Notes: generated by a model not told the origin, from the letters alone. Counted from the stretch's first letter, positions 34,214-41,180 are shown. The stretch is 64,000 bases of DNA from Paenibacillus phyllosphaerae (GCF_014192105.1 NZ_JACHXK010000020.1:1-64000), one strand, 5' to 3'. Numbers and translations are program-made.

Positions 34214-35794
34214 TCATGCGAAAGCGGTGCGGATATGCACCGTTCCATCACGGCTGACGGTGATCCTCGCTATGAGCCGTTTGAGCGTTAACCGGAGCGC
34301 TTCGAACTCTCCCTCCTCGAACTCCAAGGCCAGCAGCTTGCCTATGGCGCCTTGAATATAGGCCATCAGCCGTTCGCGGTCCATCTGTCTGTCCGTTTCC
34401 TGATGCAATTCGCGAAGCCGCCGCTCGTAGTGAGACAGCTCCTGCTCGCAGCTCGCCCGTTCATATTCGTATTGCCGCTCATCGATCGTCCCTTGCGCTC
34501 GTTCTTTGCGAAGCGCCAGCAATAAGGAACGGCTTCGCTCGATCTGCTTGAGCAGACTCTGTTCCTGCCTGTCAGCTGCGGAAGTATCGGGCATTATGCT
34601 GTCTTTGTACCGGTCGTAGAACGACTCGCTAGACCCTGCTGCACGTAATTGTTCCGAAAGCGCGGTAAGTACATCCTCCTTGAATGGGAGGTAGGGCAAA
34701 TGGAAGCTGTTCAGGCAACCGAGATCCCCCTGCCTGCGACGTTTGGAGCAGATGAGGTAGCGATATTCTTGATCCGCGTGGCGGCCTTGCGATTTCATCG
34801 AGACCATCGACGAGCCGCAGTGCGCGCAATGGATGAAGCCGGCGAACACATTCTTCTTGTGGCGCGCGCCGCCCTGCTTTCCCCCGCTCCGCTGCGCCCG
34901 GATCTTTTGCGCCAAATCGAATAGATGATCGTCAATAATGGCTTCATGCGTGTTCGGCTCATGCGCCCGCTCCCATTTGTGCTTCTCGCGCTGAATGAGC
35001 TTTTTGGAGCGGTTGGTTAGATCATCCTCGTCATGATACACCAGCGTGGTCTCATATTTGTTGAATACATTCCTGCCCGTATACGCCTCGTTCTGCAGAA
35101 TGCGCTGCACCGAACTGATGCCCCACAACCCGCCTTTGGGCGATGGGATACGCAATTGCTCGTTCAAGCGCTTGACGATCTCCTTCTCCCCCAACTGGTC
35201 GGCGGTATACAGCTTGAAGATAAGCTCGATAACCGATCGCGTCTCCTCATCCGGGACCAGCGATTTGCGCTCCCCGATGACGGCCTTCCTGTAACCGTAT
35301 GGAGCGATGCTGCCTGTGAAATTTCCCTTGAGCGCCGATTGGCGGATGCCCCGGCGGGAACTGAAGCTGATCTGCTGGCTGAGCGTCTGGTTCACCGCAG
35401 AGATGATCTGGAATTTCAGCTCGTCGTGATTGTGAAGCGAATCGAAGCCTTCCTCGAGCGAGATTAAGCGGATGCCCAGCATATCGACGAGTTTCTTTTT
35501 CAAGGATAAGGAGTCCAGGGCATCCCGGGAGAAACGGGACAATGCCGCGAAGATGACCACATCGAAGGCGCGGCGCTTCGCATCTTGAAGAAGTTGTTGA
35601 ATCGCCGGCCGGCTGATGATGTTCGTACCGGTGTCGCGGTCCTCATAGACAAAACCTTCGAGAATGTCCAGATCCAGCTGGCGCGCTTTCTCGCGGCAAT
35701 TCGCCTCCTGATGCTCCGGACTGTCCTTCTGGCTTTCCTTCGTCGTGCTGACCCGGACATAGATGGCTGTGCGTCGACCTGCCGCCGGCATCAT
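34214..35794 (-). CDS. Large serine recombinase
   Basis: 526 residues from MMPAAGRRTAIYVRVSTTKE. The resolvase domain has the nucleophile Ser16 in YVRVSTTKESQ and EDRDTGTNIISRPAIQQLL; the recombinase domain contains GIRQSALKGNFTGSIAPYGYRK; a zinc ribbon with CAHC ... C...C (GFIHCAHCGSSMVSMK and YLICSKRRR, GCLN) and a long coiled coil (about 430-490) follow. This is the SpoIVCA/SprA type of integrase. The start is placed at ATG 35794, overlapping the stop of the 64-residue gene (ATGA). Its stop lies 27 bases from the crossover core. Predicted to excise element 1 and rebuild gerE. Confidence 0.9.
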   Translation of the reverse strand: MMPAAGRRTAIYVRVSTTKESQKDSPEHQEANCREKARQLDLDILEGFVYEDRDTGTNIISRPAIQQLLQDAKRRAFDVVIFAALSRFSRDALDSLSLKKKLVDMLGIRLISLEEGFDSLHNHDELKFQIISAVNQTLSQQISFSSRRGIRQSALKGNFTGSIAPYGYRKAVIGERKSLVPDEETRSVIELIFKLYTADQLGEKEIVKRLNEQLRIPSPKGGLWGISSVQRILQNEAYTGRNVFNKYETTLVYHDEDDLTNRSKKLIQREKHKWERAHEPNTHEAIIDDHLFDLAQKIRAQRSGGKQGGARHKKNVFAGFIHCAHCGSSMVSMKSQGRHADQEYRYLICSKRRRQGDLGCLNSFHLPYLPFKEDVLTALSEQLRAAGSSESFYDRYKDSIMPDTSAADRQEQSLLKQIERSRSLLLALRKERAQGTIDERQYEYERASCEQELSHYERRLRELHQETDRQMDRERLMAYIQGAIGKLLALEFEEGEFEALRLTLKRLIARITVSRDGTVHIRTAFA

Positions 35795-35985
35795 GGGCGT
35801 TTCCCGTTGTCTGCCGTGGAATTCGACCGCTGTTCCTTGCGTTTGGCCTGATGCTGCATATTGGCCCAACTGCCGGCGTGCTTATGAACCGTCTGTCGAA
35901 CCAGATCCTCCACGATTTCCGTAAGGCTTCCCTCTCCCGCTTCAAAGATCAGGCTGTAGGCTTTGGAAGGTTTGCTTATGCTCAT
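35791..35985 (-). CDS. 64-aa protein, candidate recombination directionality factor
   Basis: The ATG at 35985 has AAAGGAGA 10 bases upstream. The product starts MSISKPSKAYSLIFEAGEGS, has an acidic helical middle (LTEIVEDLVRQTVHK) and a basic hydrophilic tail (QAKRKEQRS). No family is recognised. It overlaps the recombinase start by 4 bases, so both are made from one transcript. Large serine integrases need a small partner protein to excise; SprB of the SP-beta/spsM system is 58 residues. Size and coupling make this the best candidate here; the assignment is inference. Confidence 0.6.
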   Translation of the reverse strand: MSISKPSKAYSLIFEAGEGSLTEIVEDLVRQTVHKHAGSWANMQHQAKRKEQRSNSTADNGKRP

Positions 35986-36055
35986 CCGGATGCTCTCCTT
36001 TCCACCGCTTGCTGGTAAAAAGGTATTCCGCCTCCATCTTGTACTATCACAAAAA

Positions 36056-36086
36056 AGCCGCTGCAGCCCCTCGGGCAACAACGGCT
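36056..36086 (-). terminator. Terminator after element 1 methyltransferase
   Basis: Stem AGCCG / CGGCT with nested GCCC/GGGC, immediately after the methyltransferase stop and followed in the minus orientation by TTTTTTG. It separates methyltransferase transcripts from the 64-aa ORF and recombinase, which therefore may use their own promoter (a weak sigma-E-like GTGATAGT-N14-GAATACCTT lies at about 36,050-36,020). Confidence 0.7.
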
Positions 36087-37286
36087 TCAAGCCATATAGA
36101 TATCGGGGTGCGCGTGCTCGGCATGTGCGGATGCCAGCTCATATCCGCGGAACCCGCCGCCGCCCTGCCAATCCAGCTGTGTAGAGATCCCTTGCCGGCA
36201 GCTCCCGTCCACGACCCTTTTAAGGCGAGGCAGCGCAAAATCATGAATGTGGGTGCCGCTCTCGATGCCGATCCACCGCCGGTTCATCTTGTGTGCGGCC
36301 GCGGCTGTCGTGCCGGTGCCGAGATAAGCATCCAACACCCAGTCGCCTTCGTCGGTCAGCCAATGGAGGATTCGGAACAGCAGCGCCTCGTGCTTCTCAT
36401 GCGGAAAACGGGTAATCGACCCGCTCATGGGGATATCGAGCCACAGATCGCTTAAGATGCGGTACGATCTTGGCGGCACGTAGTGCTCCGGCTTGCCGGT
36501 GCGGCTGAGCCGAACGAAGTTCAAGGCGATGCCTTCGGTCTGCAGCTTGGACAAATAATAATCGTCGATGCTCATCTGTCCGCCAGTCTCGGCCAGATAC
36601 TGTTCATGATTGCGCATTGCGCCGCGCGTGCGCTCCTCCGACCACCGCCATTGGCCGCTTTCCGGCCGAATGCCGAAAATTTCGTACCGCATCGTCGGGC
36701 GGTTCGTCCCGCGCCAATGATTGTTCCATGTGCCCGGCTGAGGCTTGTCCAGCTGGCTCATGCAATGCCGAAACCGCGTATCCGGCGAGTTGGCATATAA
36801 CAGAATCGAGTCATGACCGGAAGCGAGCGCATCGATCGTATCGAACTGATGCTGCACGTTTTTGGTGCCGCGTTTGACGATAATTTCATTGCGGAACTGC
36901 CGGTCGAACACTTCGTCGAGCAGCAGCTTCAGCCTCGCCGCTTCGCGATAGTCGATCTGCACCGCAATGACGCCGTCCGGACGCAACAACCGGCGCATCA
37001 GCTTCAGCCGCTGCCGCATCTGCGACAACCAAACGTCCGAATCCGCGCCGTCATCATAATGCTCGAACATCGAGCCGGTATTGTACGGCGGATCAATGAA
37101 GATGCACTTGATGCTCGCGGCACAACGCGCTTCCAGCAGTTGCAGCGCAGCAAGGTTATCGCCGTATATGAGCATATTCGCAGCATCCGGGGCGCCGTAT
37201 GACAGGCTGCGGTTCTCCGTCAGCTGCCAGTCTTCAACTTCACTTCCGGCGCACGCGGGCGCAAGCTTTATTTTTCCTCGTGCCAT
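36087..37286 (-). CDS. Solitary beta-class DNA methyltransferase (type III Mod-like)
   Basis: 399 residues. Catalytic motif IV is DPPY at 65-68 (CIFIDPPYNTGSMFEHY), followed by ITRFPHEKHEALLFRILHWL and the cofactor motif DAYLGTGTTAAAAHKMNRRWIGIE in the C-terminal third. This IV-before-I order defines beta-class amino-methyltransferases, usually N6-adenine. An aromatic insert (GQWRWSEERTRGAM) is typical of Mod subunits. No restriction subunit lies in the element. ATG with GAAGGAGC upstream, 18 bases after the stop of the truncated gerE frame, so gerE transcription would run straight into it. It might mark element DNA, the att sites or host genes. Confidence 0.85.
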   Translation of the reverse strand: MARGKIKLAPACAGSEVEDWQLTENRSLSYGAPDAANMLIYGDNLAALQLLEARCAASIKCIFIDPPYNTGSMFEHYDDGADSDVWLSQMRQRLKLMRRLLRPDGVIAVQIDYREAARLKLLLDEVFDRQFRNEIIVKRGTKNVQHQFDTIDALASGHDSILLYANSPDTRFRHCMSQLDKPQPGTWNNHWRGTNRPTMRYEIFGIRPESGQWRWSEERTRGAMRNHEQYLAETGGQMSIDDYYLSKLQTEGIALNFVRLSRTGKPEHYVPPRSYRILSDLWLDIPMSGSITRFPHEKHEALLFRILHWLTDEGDWVLDAYLGTGTTAAAAHKMNRRWIGIESGTHIHDFALPRLKRVVDGSCRQGISTQLDWQGGGGFRGYELASAHAEHAHPDIYMA

Positions 37287-37332
37287 GCTTGTTCGCTCCT
37301 TCTCTCACGCCTGCCCAGCCTTAGGCGCAAGT

Positions 37333-37354
37333 GTTTCAAACCCGATCACATTCG
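37333..37354. repeat. Element 1 att site (right window side)
   Basis: Arm GTTTCAAACCC (37333-37343), 7 bases, then core TTCG (37351-37354). In the gerE sense the reading is TCG-AA-TGTGATCGGGTTTGAAAC, so codons 48-49 of gerE run into the element and the truncated frame ends after 12 foreign residues at 37305. Confidence 0.75.
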
Positions 37355-37496
37355 AGATATGATTACGTACCGTCTTCTCGCTGATAAACAGCTGTTGAGC
37401 GATGTCCCTAGTCGTTTTGTCCTGGACAAGAAGCTCGAAAACCTCGCGCTCACGATGGGTCAATAAAAATTTGCTCTTCTGGTCGTTTTCCCTCAA
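37353..37496 (-). CDS. gerE: gerE, 5' segment (codons 1-48), without its promoter
   Basis: TTG at 37496 starts MRENDQKSKFLLTHREREVF, continuing ELLVQDKTTRDIAQQLFISE and KTVRNHIS, nearly identical to GerE of Bacillus (LLTKREREVFELLVQDKTT, LFISEKTVRNHIS). Ending at codon 48 with the next codon (AAT) at the element 1 core, it joins in frame with 34186-34106 to give 74 residues. In the present arrangement the TTG has no ribosome site: the left copy of the 13-bp repeat of element 2 replaces it. An artificial longer frame from ATG 37532 reads element 2 sequence. Confidence 0.88.
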
Positions 37497-37502
37497 TGTG
37501 TG
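37490..37502. repeat. Element 2 att direct repeat, left copy
   Basis: CCCTCAATGTGTG; includes CAA (37494-37496), the complement of the gerE TTG start codon. Followed by GGG on the element side. Confidence 0.8.
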
Positions 37503-37638
37503 GGGTACCGATGTATCACCCTTTATGCCCATTTATCGCGCGTTAATTCCTCTGATCGCTTACAGCGTGACGAATCTTGTCCATTCAGCTCGTCTTTGCT
37601 CTCCCATTATCGCTAGGACTCTTCGTTAATCGTCCGTA

Positions 37639-37658
37639 TGCCGCCAAAGTTGCCACCA
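37639..37658 (+). repeat. Arm-type repeats near left end of element 2
   Basis: TGCCGCCA (37639-37646) and TGCCACCA (37651-37658), 12 bases apart, same orientation as the pair at 41270-41288. Directly repeated octamers just inside both ends are typical arm sites for the N-terminal domain of tyrosine integrases. Confidence 0.55.
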
Positions 37659-37715
37659 CACTAGCTTGTCTTGGTAATTATTTGCGCAATCCGTTTTGTT
37701 GGCACAAAAAAAAGA

Positions 37716-37739
37716 GCAGCGGATTCGAGATCCGGCTGC
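37716..37739 (-). terminator. Terminator after excisionase-like gene
   Basis: GCAGCCGGAT-ctcga-ATCCGCTGC in the minus orientation, followed by a run of eight T. It shields the gerE 5' segment from transcription coming out of element 2. Confidence 0.85.
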
Positions 37740-37743
37740 CCAT

Positions 37744-37950
37744 TTACGATTTGCCTTCTAACCAGTCAAAAAACACGTCGCGGGAGATTTTGATCCTCCT
37801 CCCGACCTTCACCACATGGAATTGCTTCGAATGAACAAGCTCATACGCCTGAACTTGCCCGATGTTCATGATCCGCTTAATATCCGCGACATCCAGCGTC
37901 TCGGGGTATTTGTCTCGGACGCTTGAAGTTGAAGGTACCGCTTCTTCCAT
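37744..37950 (-). CDS. Excisionase-family helix-turn-helix protein
   Basis: 68 residues with a MerR-like HTH_17 fold: LDVADIKRIMNIGQVQAYELVHSKQFHVVKVGRRIKISRDVFFDWLEGK, the pattern of Xis/excisionase DNA-binding proteins. ATG with GGTGGTGA upstream. At the end of element 2 opposite the integrase; it probably bends the left end and favours excision. A second protein of this type is encoded at 39786-39974, so which is the true directionality factor is open. Confidence 0.75.
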   Translation of the reverse strand: MEEAVPSTSSVRDKYPETLDVADIKRIMNIGQVQAYELVHSKQFHVVKVGRRIKISRDVFFDWLEGKS

Positions 37951-38071
37951 GTTGTCACCACCCGTAACTATCTTAGTCGGGGGCGGGATTGTCTTATGCT
38001 AATCAATTGTTCAATTTTCACAATAGAAAAACAAAGGGACATCCACTAGATTCATGGACATCCATTATAAA

Positions 38072-38449
38072 CTACACATATTCAAATCGCCTGTTTAATT
38101 TTTCTAATGCTCTTATAACCTCTTTGAAGTTAGCAACTGCAATGCTACAGCCCTTATCCCTTCGAATGACTGATTCAAAGTAGGCATAATTATGTTTCCT
38201 ATCTAGTAGTTCAACTTTATGTAAATTCATTGCTGTTGCCCTATCAAAAGTCTCAATATGAATATCGGAATTCGCTAAGAAGCTTATCCAAAATTCGAGT
38301 GAACCAGGCAGAAACCCTTCTTGCTCGAGCGAATGAAACCAAACGCCTTTATGTTTACGATCGTACTGAATAAAAATAATGTCTTGAACATTAAGTTCGA
38401 ATGGTTTTGTGCCGAGGGGATCTGCTGATACAGCTAATTTTTCTAACAT
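38072..38449 (-). CDS. Stand-alone LytTR-type DNA-binding protein
   Basis: 125 residues that appear to be a LytTR domain without a receiver: LNVQDIIFIQYDRKHKGVWFH at the first strands, IHIETFDRATAMNLHKVELLDRKH in the middle, and a C-terminal segment with CSIAVANFKEVIRALEKL. In Agr systems the LytTR domain of AgrA binds DNA; here there is no phosphorylation domain. It lies 15 bp downstream of agrD in the same operon. ATG with GAAGGT upstream. The assignment is by pattern; the domain is divergent. Confidence 0.6.
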   Translation of the reverse strand: MLEKLAVSADPLGTKPFELNVQDIIFIQYDRKHKGVWFHSLEQEGFLPGSLEFWISFLANSDIHIETFDRATAMNLHKVELLDRKHNYAYFESVIRRDKGCSIAVANFKEVIRALEKLNRRFEYV

Positions 38450-38464
38450 AGGACCTTCACCGCC

Positions 38465-38584
38465 TTACAGCAGTTCTTCAGGTGTATCACCCTGATAGAT
38501 GTACCATGTGCTAGCTGTTGACACAAACAAAATTGCAATTAAGCCCAGAAGGGTAGCAATCCGATACAAAACTTTTTTGGTCAT
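38465..38584 (-). CDS. agrD: AgrD-like cyclic lactone autoinducer peptide precursor
   Basis: 39 residues: an amphipathic/hydrophobic N-terminal leader (MTKKVLYRIATLLGLIAILF), a core VSTASTWYIY and the acidic, Pro-containing tail QGDTPEELL. This leader-core-PEEL layout is that of AgrD precursors. In most, a Cys forms the thiolactone; here the corresponding position before WYI holds Ser25 (Ser-Thr-Trp-Tyr-Ile), so the mature signal would be a Ser- or Thr-based lactone. The start overlaps the agrB stop by 4 bases (ATGA), the usual agrB-agrD coupling. Confidence 0.8.
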   Translation of the reverse strand: MTKKVLYRIATLLGLIAILFVSTASTWYIYQGDTPEELL

Positions 38585-39123
38585 TTTACCACCCCCTTCC
38601 TCTCCCTTATTGGAAGTTTAATAAGCGTGAGGCATTGCACCAAGAATGTTGATGCAAGGACAGGAGAACCGATTGCAAAATTAATTGCTACTAGCATTGT
38701 AGATGATAGCTTTAAAAATGGAAAATACTTTTTTTTGATGCGTGACTGTTTCTCAATATCAGAAGGTGAAAAAACAATCGCTAGAATTACGTTAATGACA
38801 TTTAGAATGAAAACAAACTCTGCTCCTAAATCGCCCGTTAATGAAAGCGCTAAAACTCCAACTGTTGATACAACAATGCATGCAACCCCAGACTTCAGGT
38901 GATAGCCGCCTGATAGCTGTCGAAGGATTGCGAAGGATACCAATACTGTTATGGCCTCAATAAATGTATCCGTCACTAATGAGCCGATCAACGAAAAAAG
39001 GATGATTGTTAGGCCATTAATTAAAGCAGCTATTGCAAATTTCAATACATTTACAGATGCAGGATGTTCCGGGACTTTCGCTTTAATACCAACAGCAATC
39101 TTCAGTGACAAGGTATCGATCAA
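38581..39123 (-). CDS. agrB: AgrB-like peptide-processing membrane protease
   Basis: 180 residues with about five membrane helices. The catalytic pair of AgrB is present: His75 and Cys82 in RQLSGGYHLKSGVACIV (His77 and Cys84 in S. aureus AgrB). The enzyme removes the AgrD tail and forms the ring. The start is TTG at 39123, directly after the stop of the upstream membrane protein, with AAGGAG about 13 bases before. Overlaps agrD. Confidence 0.85.
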   Translation of the reverse strand: MIDTLSLKIAVGIKAKVPEHPASVNVLKFAIAALINGLTIILFSLIGSLVTDTFIEAITVLVSFAILRQLSGGYHLKSGVACIVVSTVGVLALSLTGDLGAEFVFILNVINVILAIVFSPSDIEKQSRIKKKYFPFLKLSSTMLVAINFAIGSPVLASTFLVQCLTLIKLPIRERKGVVK

Positions 39124-39124
39124 C

Positions 39125-39751
39125 TTATTTGCTCAACTCCTTCTTCAGTAGAATGACAATGAAAAATACCATTGCCACAGCTACGACGATGAGATCGAGA
39201 ATTACTTGCTGTCTAATAAGCAGAATACCGAATGTCAAAGTAGCAACCACAATAACAACAGCCACAACTATAGGCTCATATTTAAAACGTTTTTTAAACT
39301 TAGTCCCATATCCCCAACCGCGACTATAGCAGTAGTGGCAGATTAGAAAAGCAAGCATAGAAACGATTACCTGAAAGATATAACCTTTGATAGGACTGGC
39401 TTTAATATCTTCTATTGAGATCGAGAATACTGCAGTAGAAACTTCTGCTGAGATGGCTTGAAACAATATGTAAGCAAAATAGCCACCGAATGAACCAATG
39501 AAAGACCAATGAATAGGGACCTGCAAGAGAACTGTTAGCAGTAAAGCTAGCAGAAGCACATTCACAAATGGGACCAGATTAGCAAAGAAAAGTTCTTCTC
39601 TGAGCGTGAAACTTTGCAAACTCATAACTGCGGCAATTAATAAGGATGGCCACAAACAATCGGATAATTTAAAACGATAGAGAGTTAGAACTACTACAAT
39701 TAAAGCAAGACTATCAAGCATCGAAAAAGTAACAAAAGGAATAAATTCCAC
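39125..39751 (-). CDS. AgrC-like membrane protein lacking a kinase domain
   Basis: About 208 residues, almost entirely membrane helices (six or seven; LALIVVVLTLYRF, FFANLVPFVNVLLLALLLTVLLQVPIHW, SFGGYFAYILFQAI, IFQVIVSMLAFLICHYCY, VVAVVIVVATLTFGILLI, LDLIVVAVAMVFFIVILL), ending in ELSK immediately after the last helix. Position beside agrB-agrD and the topology match the sensor half of AgrC, but the cytoplasmic HisKA/HATPase part is absent. Start uncertain: GTG 39751 has GGGTGGTG at the right distance; GTG 39766 is the longer option. Confidence 0.6.
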   Translation of the reverse strand: MEFIPFVTFSMLDSLALIVVVLTLYRFKLSDCLWPSLLIAAVMSLQSFTLREELFFANLVPFVNVLLLALLLTVLLQVPIHWSFIGSFGGYFAYILFQAISAEVSTAVFSISIEDIKASPIKGYIFQVIVSMLAFLICHYCYSRGWGYGTKFKKRFKYEPIVVAVVIVVATLTFGILLIRQQVILDLIVVAVAMVFFIVILLKKELSK

Positions 39752-39785
39752 CAGACATGACACCACCCGTTATTATATAAGTAAG

Positions 39786-39974
39786 CTAATTTTCTCTTTT
39801 CTTACGATGCTCCTCATATTCAATTACACTGCTTTTCAATATGAGGAAATAGCCACCTGATGCTTCTCTGAAAATTAATTTATTGCTTTGGCATAATCTG
39901 GTTATTTGTCTTCTTGTCACCTTCAGATGATCAGCAGCTTCTCCCGCAGTTAAAACCTCATCCAAGGGATTCAA
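39786..39974 (-). CDS. HTH_17/excisionase-like protein, first gene of the Agr operon
   Basis: 62 residues with a helix-turn-helix, VLTAGEAADHLKVTRRQITRLCQSNKLIFRE, and a basic tail EEHRKKREN. TTG 39974 is chosen because AGGAGTGG lies upstream and the predicted transcription start is about 40,010; an ATG at 40001 would leave almost no leader. It may be the repressor that binds the palindrome inside its own promoter, or an excisionase. Confidence 0.6.
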   Translation of the reverse strand: MNPLDEVLTAGEAADHLKVTRRQITRLCQSNKLIFREASGGYFLILKSSVIEYEEHRKKREN

Positions 39975-40016
39975 ATCTACCACTCCTAACATTTCTTCCA
40001 TAAGACTTTTGTATCA

Positions 40017-40045
40017 AATATACTGCGTCTCACTTGAGACGTCAA
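40017..40045 (-). promoter_or_regulatory. Sigma-A promoter with palindromic operator in the spacer
   Basis: In the minus orientation TTGACG (40045-40040), exactly 17 bases, TATATT (40022-40017). The spacer contains CGTCTCA-CT-TGAGACG (40026-40041), a perfect 7-bp inverted repeat overlapping the -35. A bound repressor would block polymerase. It drives the HTH-AgrC-like-AgrB-AgrD-LytTR operon. Confidence 0.75.
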
Positions 40046-40052
40046 TGATGTC

Positions 40053-41180
40053 TTAAATGCCAAACAACAACTCATCCAACCCCCTCGCCGCTTCGCTCTG
40101 CATGTTCGGCAGCAAGTGCGAATAGCGGTTCAATGTCATCGATACGGTGGAATGGCCAAGACGCTCGGAGACGACTTTAATATGGACACCTTGCCGGAGA
40201 AGGAGACTGGCATGCGTATGGCGCAAATCGTGGAAGGTAATGGGCGGGGCTTGGTGCTCTTGCAATAGTTTATACCAGACCTTCATGATCGCACGCCCGG
40301 AAGTCGGCGTTCCGCGGGATGTGCAGACGACCAGGTCGTGATGCTGATAAGACGCATCGCCGGCCGCTCGCTCTTGATCGATCAGTTGCCGGTGTTCCTG
40401 CAGCATCTGAATGGTTGCTGGCGATATCGTGACCGAACGGATACTGCCTGCCGTTTTGGCGCCGGCGATCAGCTGCTTGCCATCGTGGCTCAACGTCTGC
40501 TGAATACGGATGATGCCTCCGTTTAATTCGATGTCCGACCAGCGCAACCCTAATATTTCTCCCTGGCGCATGCCTGTCATAACGGCAAGGTAGAACGCGA
40601 TGGAATAACGGGACCTGCCTTTAATATGGGTCAGGAATTGCCCTACATATTCAGGGTCCCATACTTGCAGTTCACGGTGAGGAACACGCGGCTTCTCGAT
40701 TCCCCGGGCGACATTCTTCTGGACAAGGTCGAGCCGCTCGGCTGCATTTAGTGAGGTATGCACGACGGATAGTATGCGATGGATCGTCTCGGGCGCCAGC
40801 TGTTTATCGCGGATAAGATGGGAGACGAAAGATTCAATGTGATAAGGAGTGAGCTGAGCAATAGGGACACTGCCCAGTTTGGGGAGGATGTGTAGCTTAA
40901 TATAGACTTGATACGTTCGTTCCGTATGAAGGCTTATGCTGCTTCTCTTCTTCTCTAACCATTCTTGCAAAAAATCGCCATAGTGGACCCGGCTAATGTC
41001 CAGCGGCCTTCCGCCCTGATTGATCTGATGCTGCAATTCGACCATGGCGCGTTCCGCTTCTTTCTTGGTCCGGAACCCGCGCTGCTTTTTCCTCACCCGC
41101 TTTCCTTCCAGATTCTTGCCTAGCTCCACTTCAAACCACCATTTATTTTTCTTCAACTTTTTATCTTCATATACCGGCAT
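40053..41180 (-). CDS. int: Tyrosine-type site-specific integrase
   Basis: 375 residues from MPVYEDKKLKKNKWWFEVELG. An N-terminal arm-binding domain (AP2-like, KKQRGFRTKKEAERAMVELQHQINQGG), a SAM-like core-binding domain (about 65-160) and the catalytic domain follow, with Arg in VMTGMRQGEILGLRW, HDLRHTHASLLLRQG and the nucleophile Tyr in MTLNRYSHL. All catalytic residues are present. Tn916/phage-type family. ATG 41180 with AAAGGGG upstream. It is the first gene after the displaced gerE promoter, so that promoter would transcribe it while element 2 is integrated. Confidence 0.92.
   Translation of the reverse strand: MPVYEDKKLKKNKWWFEVELGKNLEGKRVRKKQRGFRTKKEAERAMVELQHQINQGGRPLDISRVHYGDFLQEWLEKKRSSISLHTERTYQVYIKLHILPKLGSVPIAQLTPYHIESFVSHLIRDKQLAPETIHRILSVVHTSLNAAERLDLVQKNVARGIEKPRVPHRELQVWDPEYVGQFLTHIKGRSRYSIAFYLAVMTGMRQGEILGLRWSDIELNGGIIRIQQTLSHDGKQLIAGAKTAGSIRSVTISPATIQMLQEHRQLIDQERAAGDASYQHHDLVVCTSRGTPTSGRAIMKVWYKLLQEHQAPPITFHDLRHTHASLLLRQGVHIKVVSERLGHSTVSMTLNRYSHLLPNMQSEAARGLDELLFGI

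Larger units (their letters stand above)
34187..37352 (-). mobile_element. Element 1: serine-recombinase intervening element in gerE (gin-like), 3,166 bp
   Basis: The two parts of gerE meet at codon 49 (AA of the Asn codon) after removal of 3,166 bp. Contents, all in the gerE direction: DNA methyltransferase, terminator, 64-residue ORF, large serine recombinase. The ends share CGAA at the crossover, and each carries an 11-bp arm in inverted orientation, exactly 7 bp from the core, as expected for attL/attR of a large serine integrase whose attP is palindromic. Bacillus species have analogous elements excised in the mother cell: skin (sigK), vfbin (spoVFB), SP-beta (spsM) and gin (gerE). No phage structural genes are present. 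Confidence 0.85.

Noticed and set aside
34187..37352. Element 1 as a prophage or type III restriction-modification island
   Set aside because: There are no phage structural, replication or lysis genes and no res gene; the content and gerE junctions fit a gene-intervening element.
37305..37532. A 75-residue LuxR-like protein starting at ATG 37532
   Set aside because: Its first 12 residues are encoded by element 2 plus repeat and its last 12 by element 1; it is the gerE 5' segment with foreign ends, not a separate gene.
37951..38071. Repeat GGACATCC..GGACATCC as a terminator before the LytTR gene end
   Set aside because: The copies are direct, not inverted, so they cannot form the stem of a terminator.
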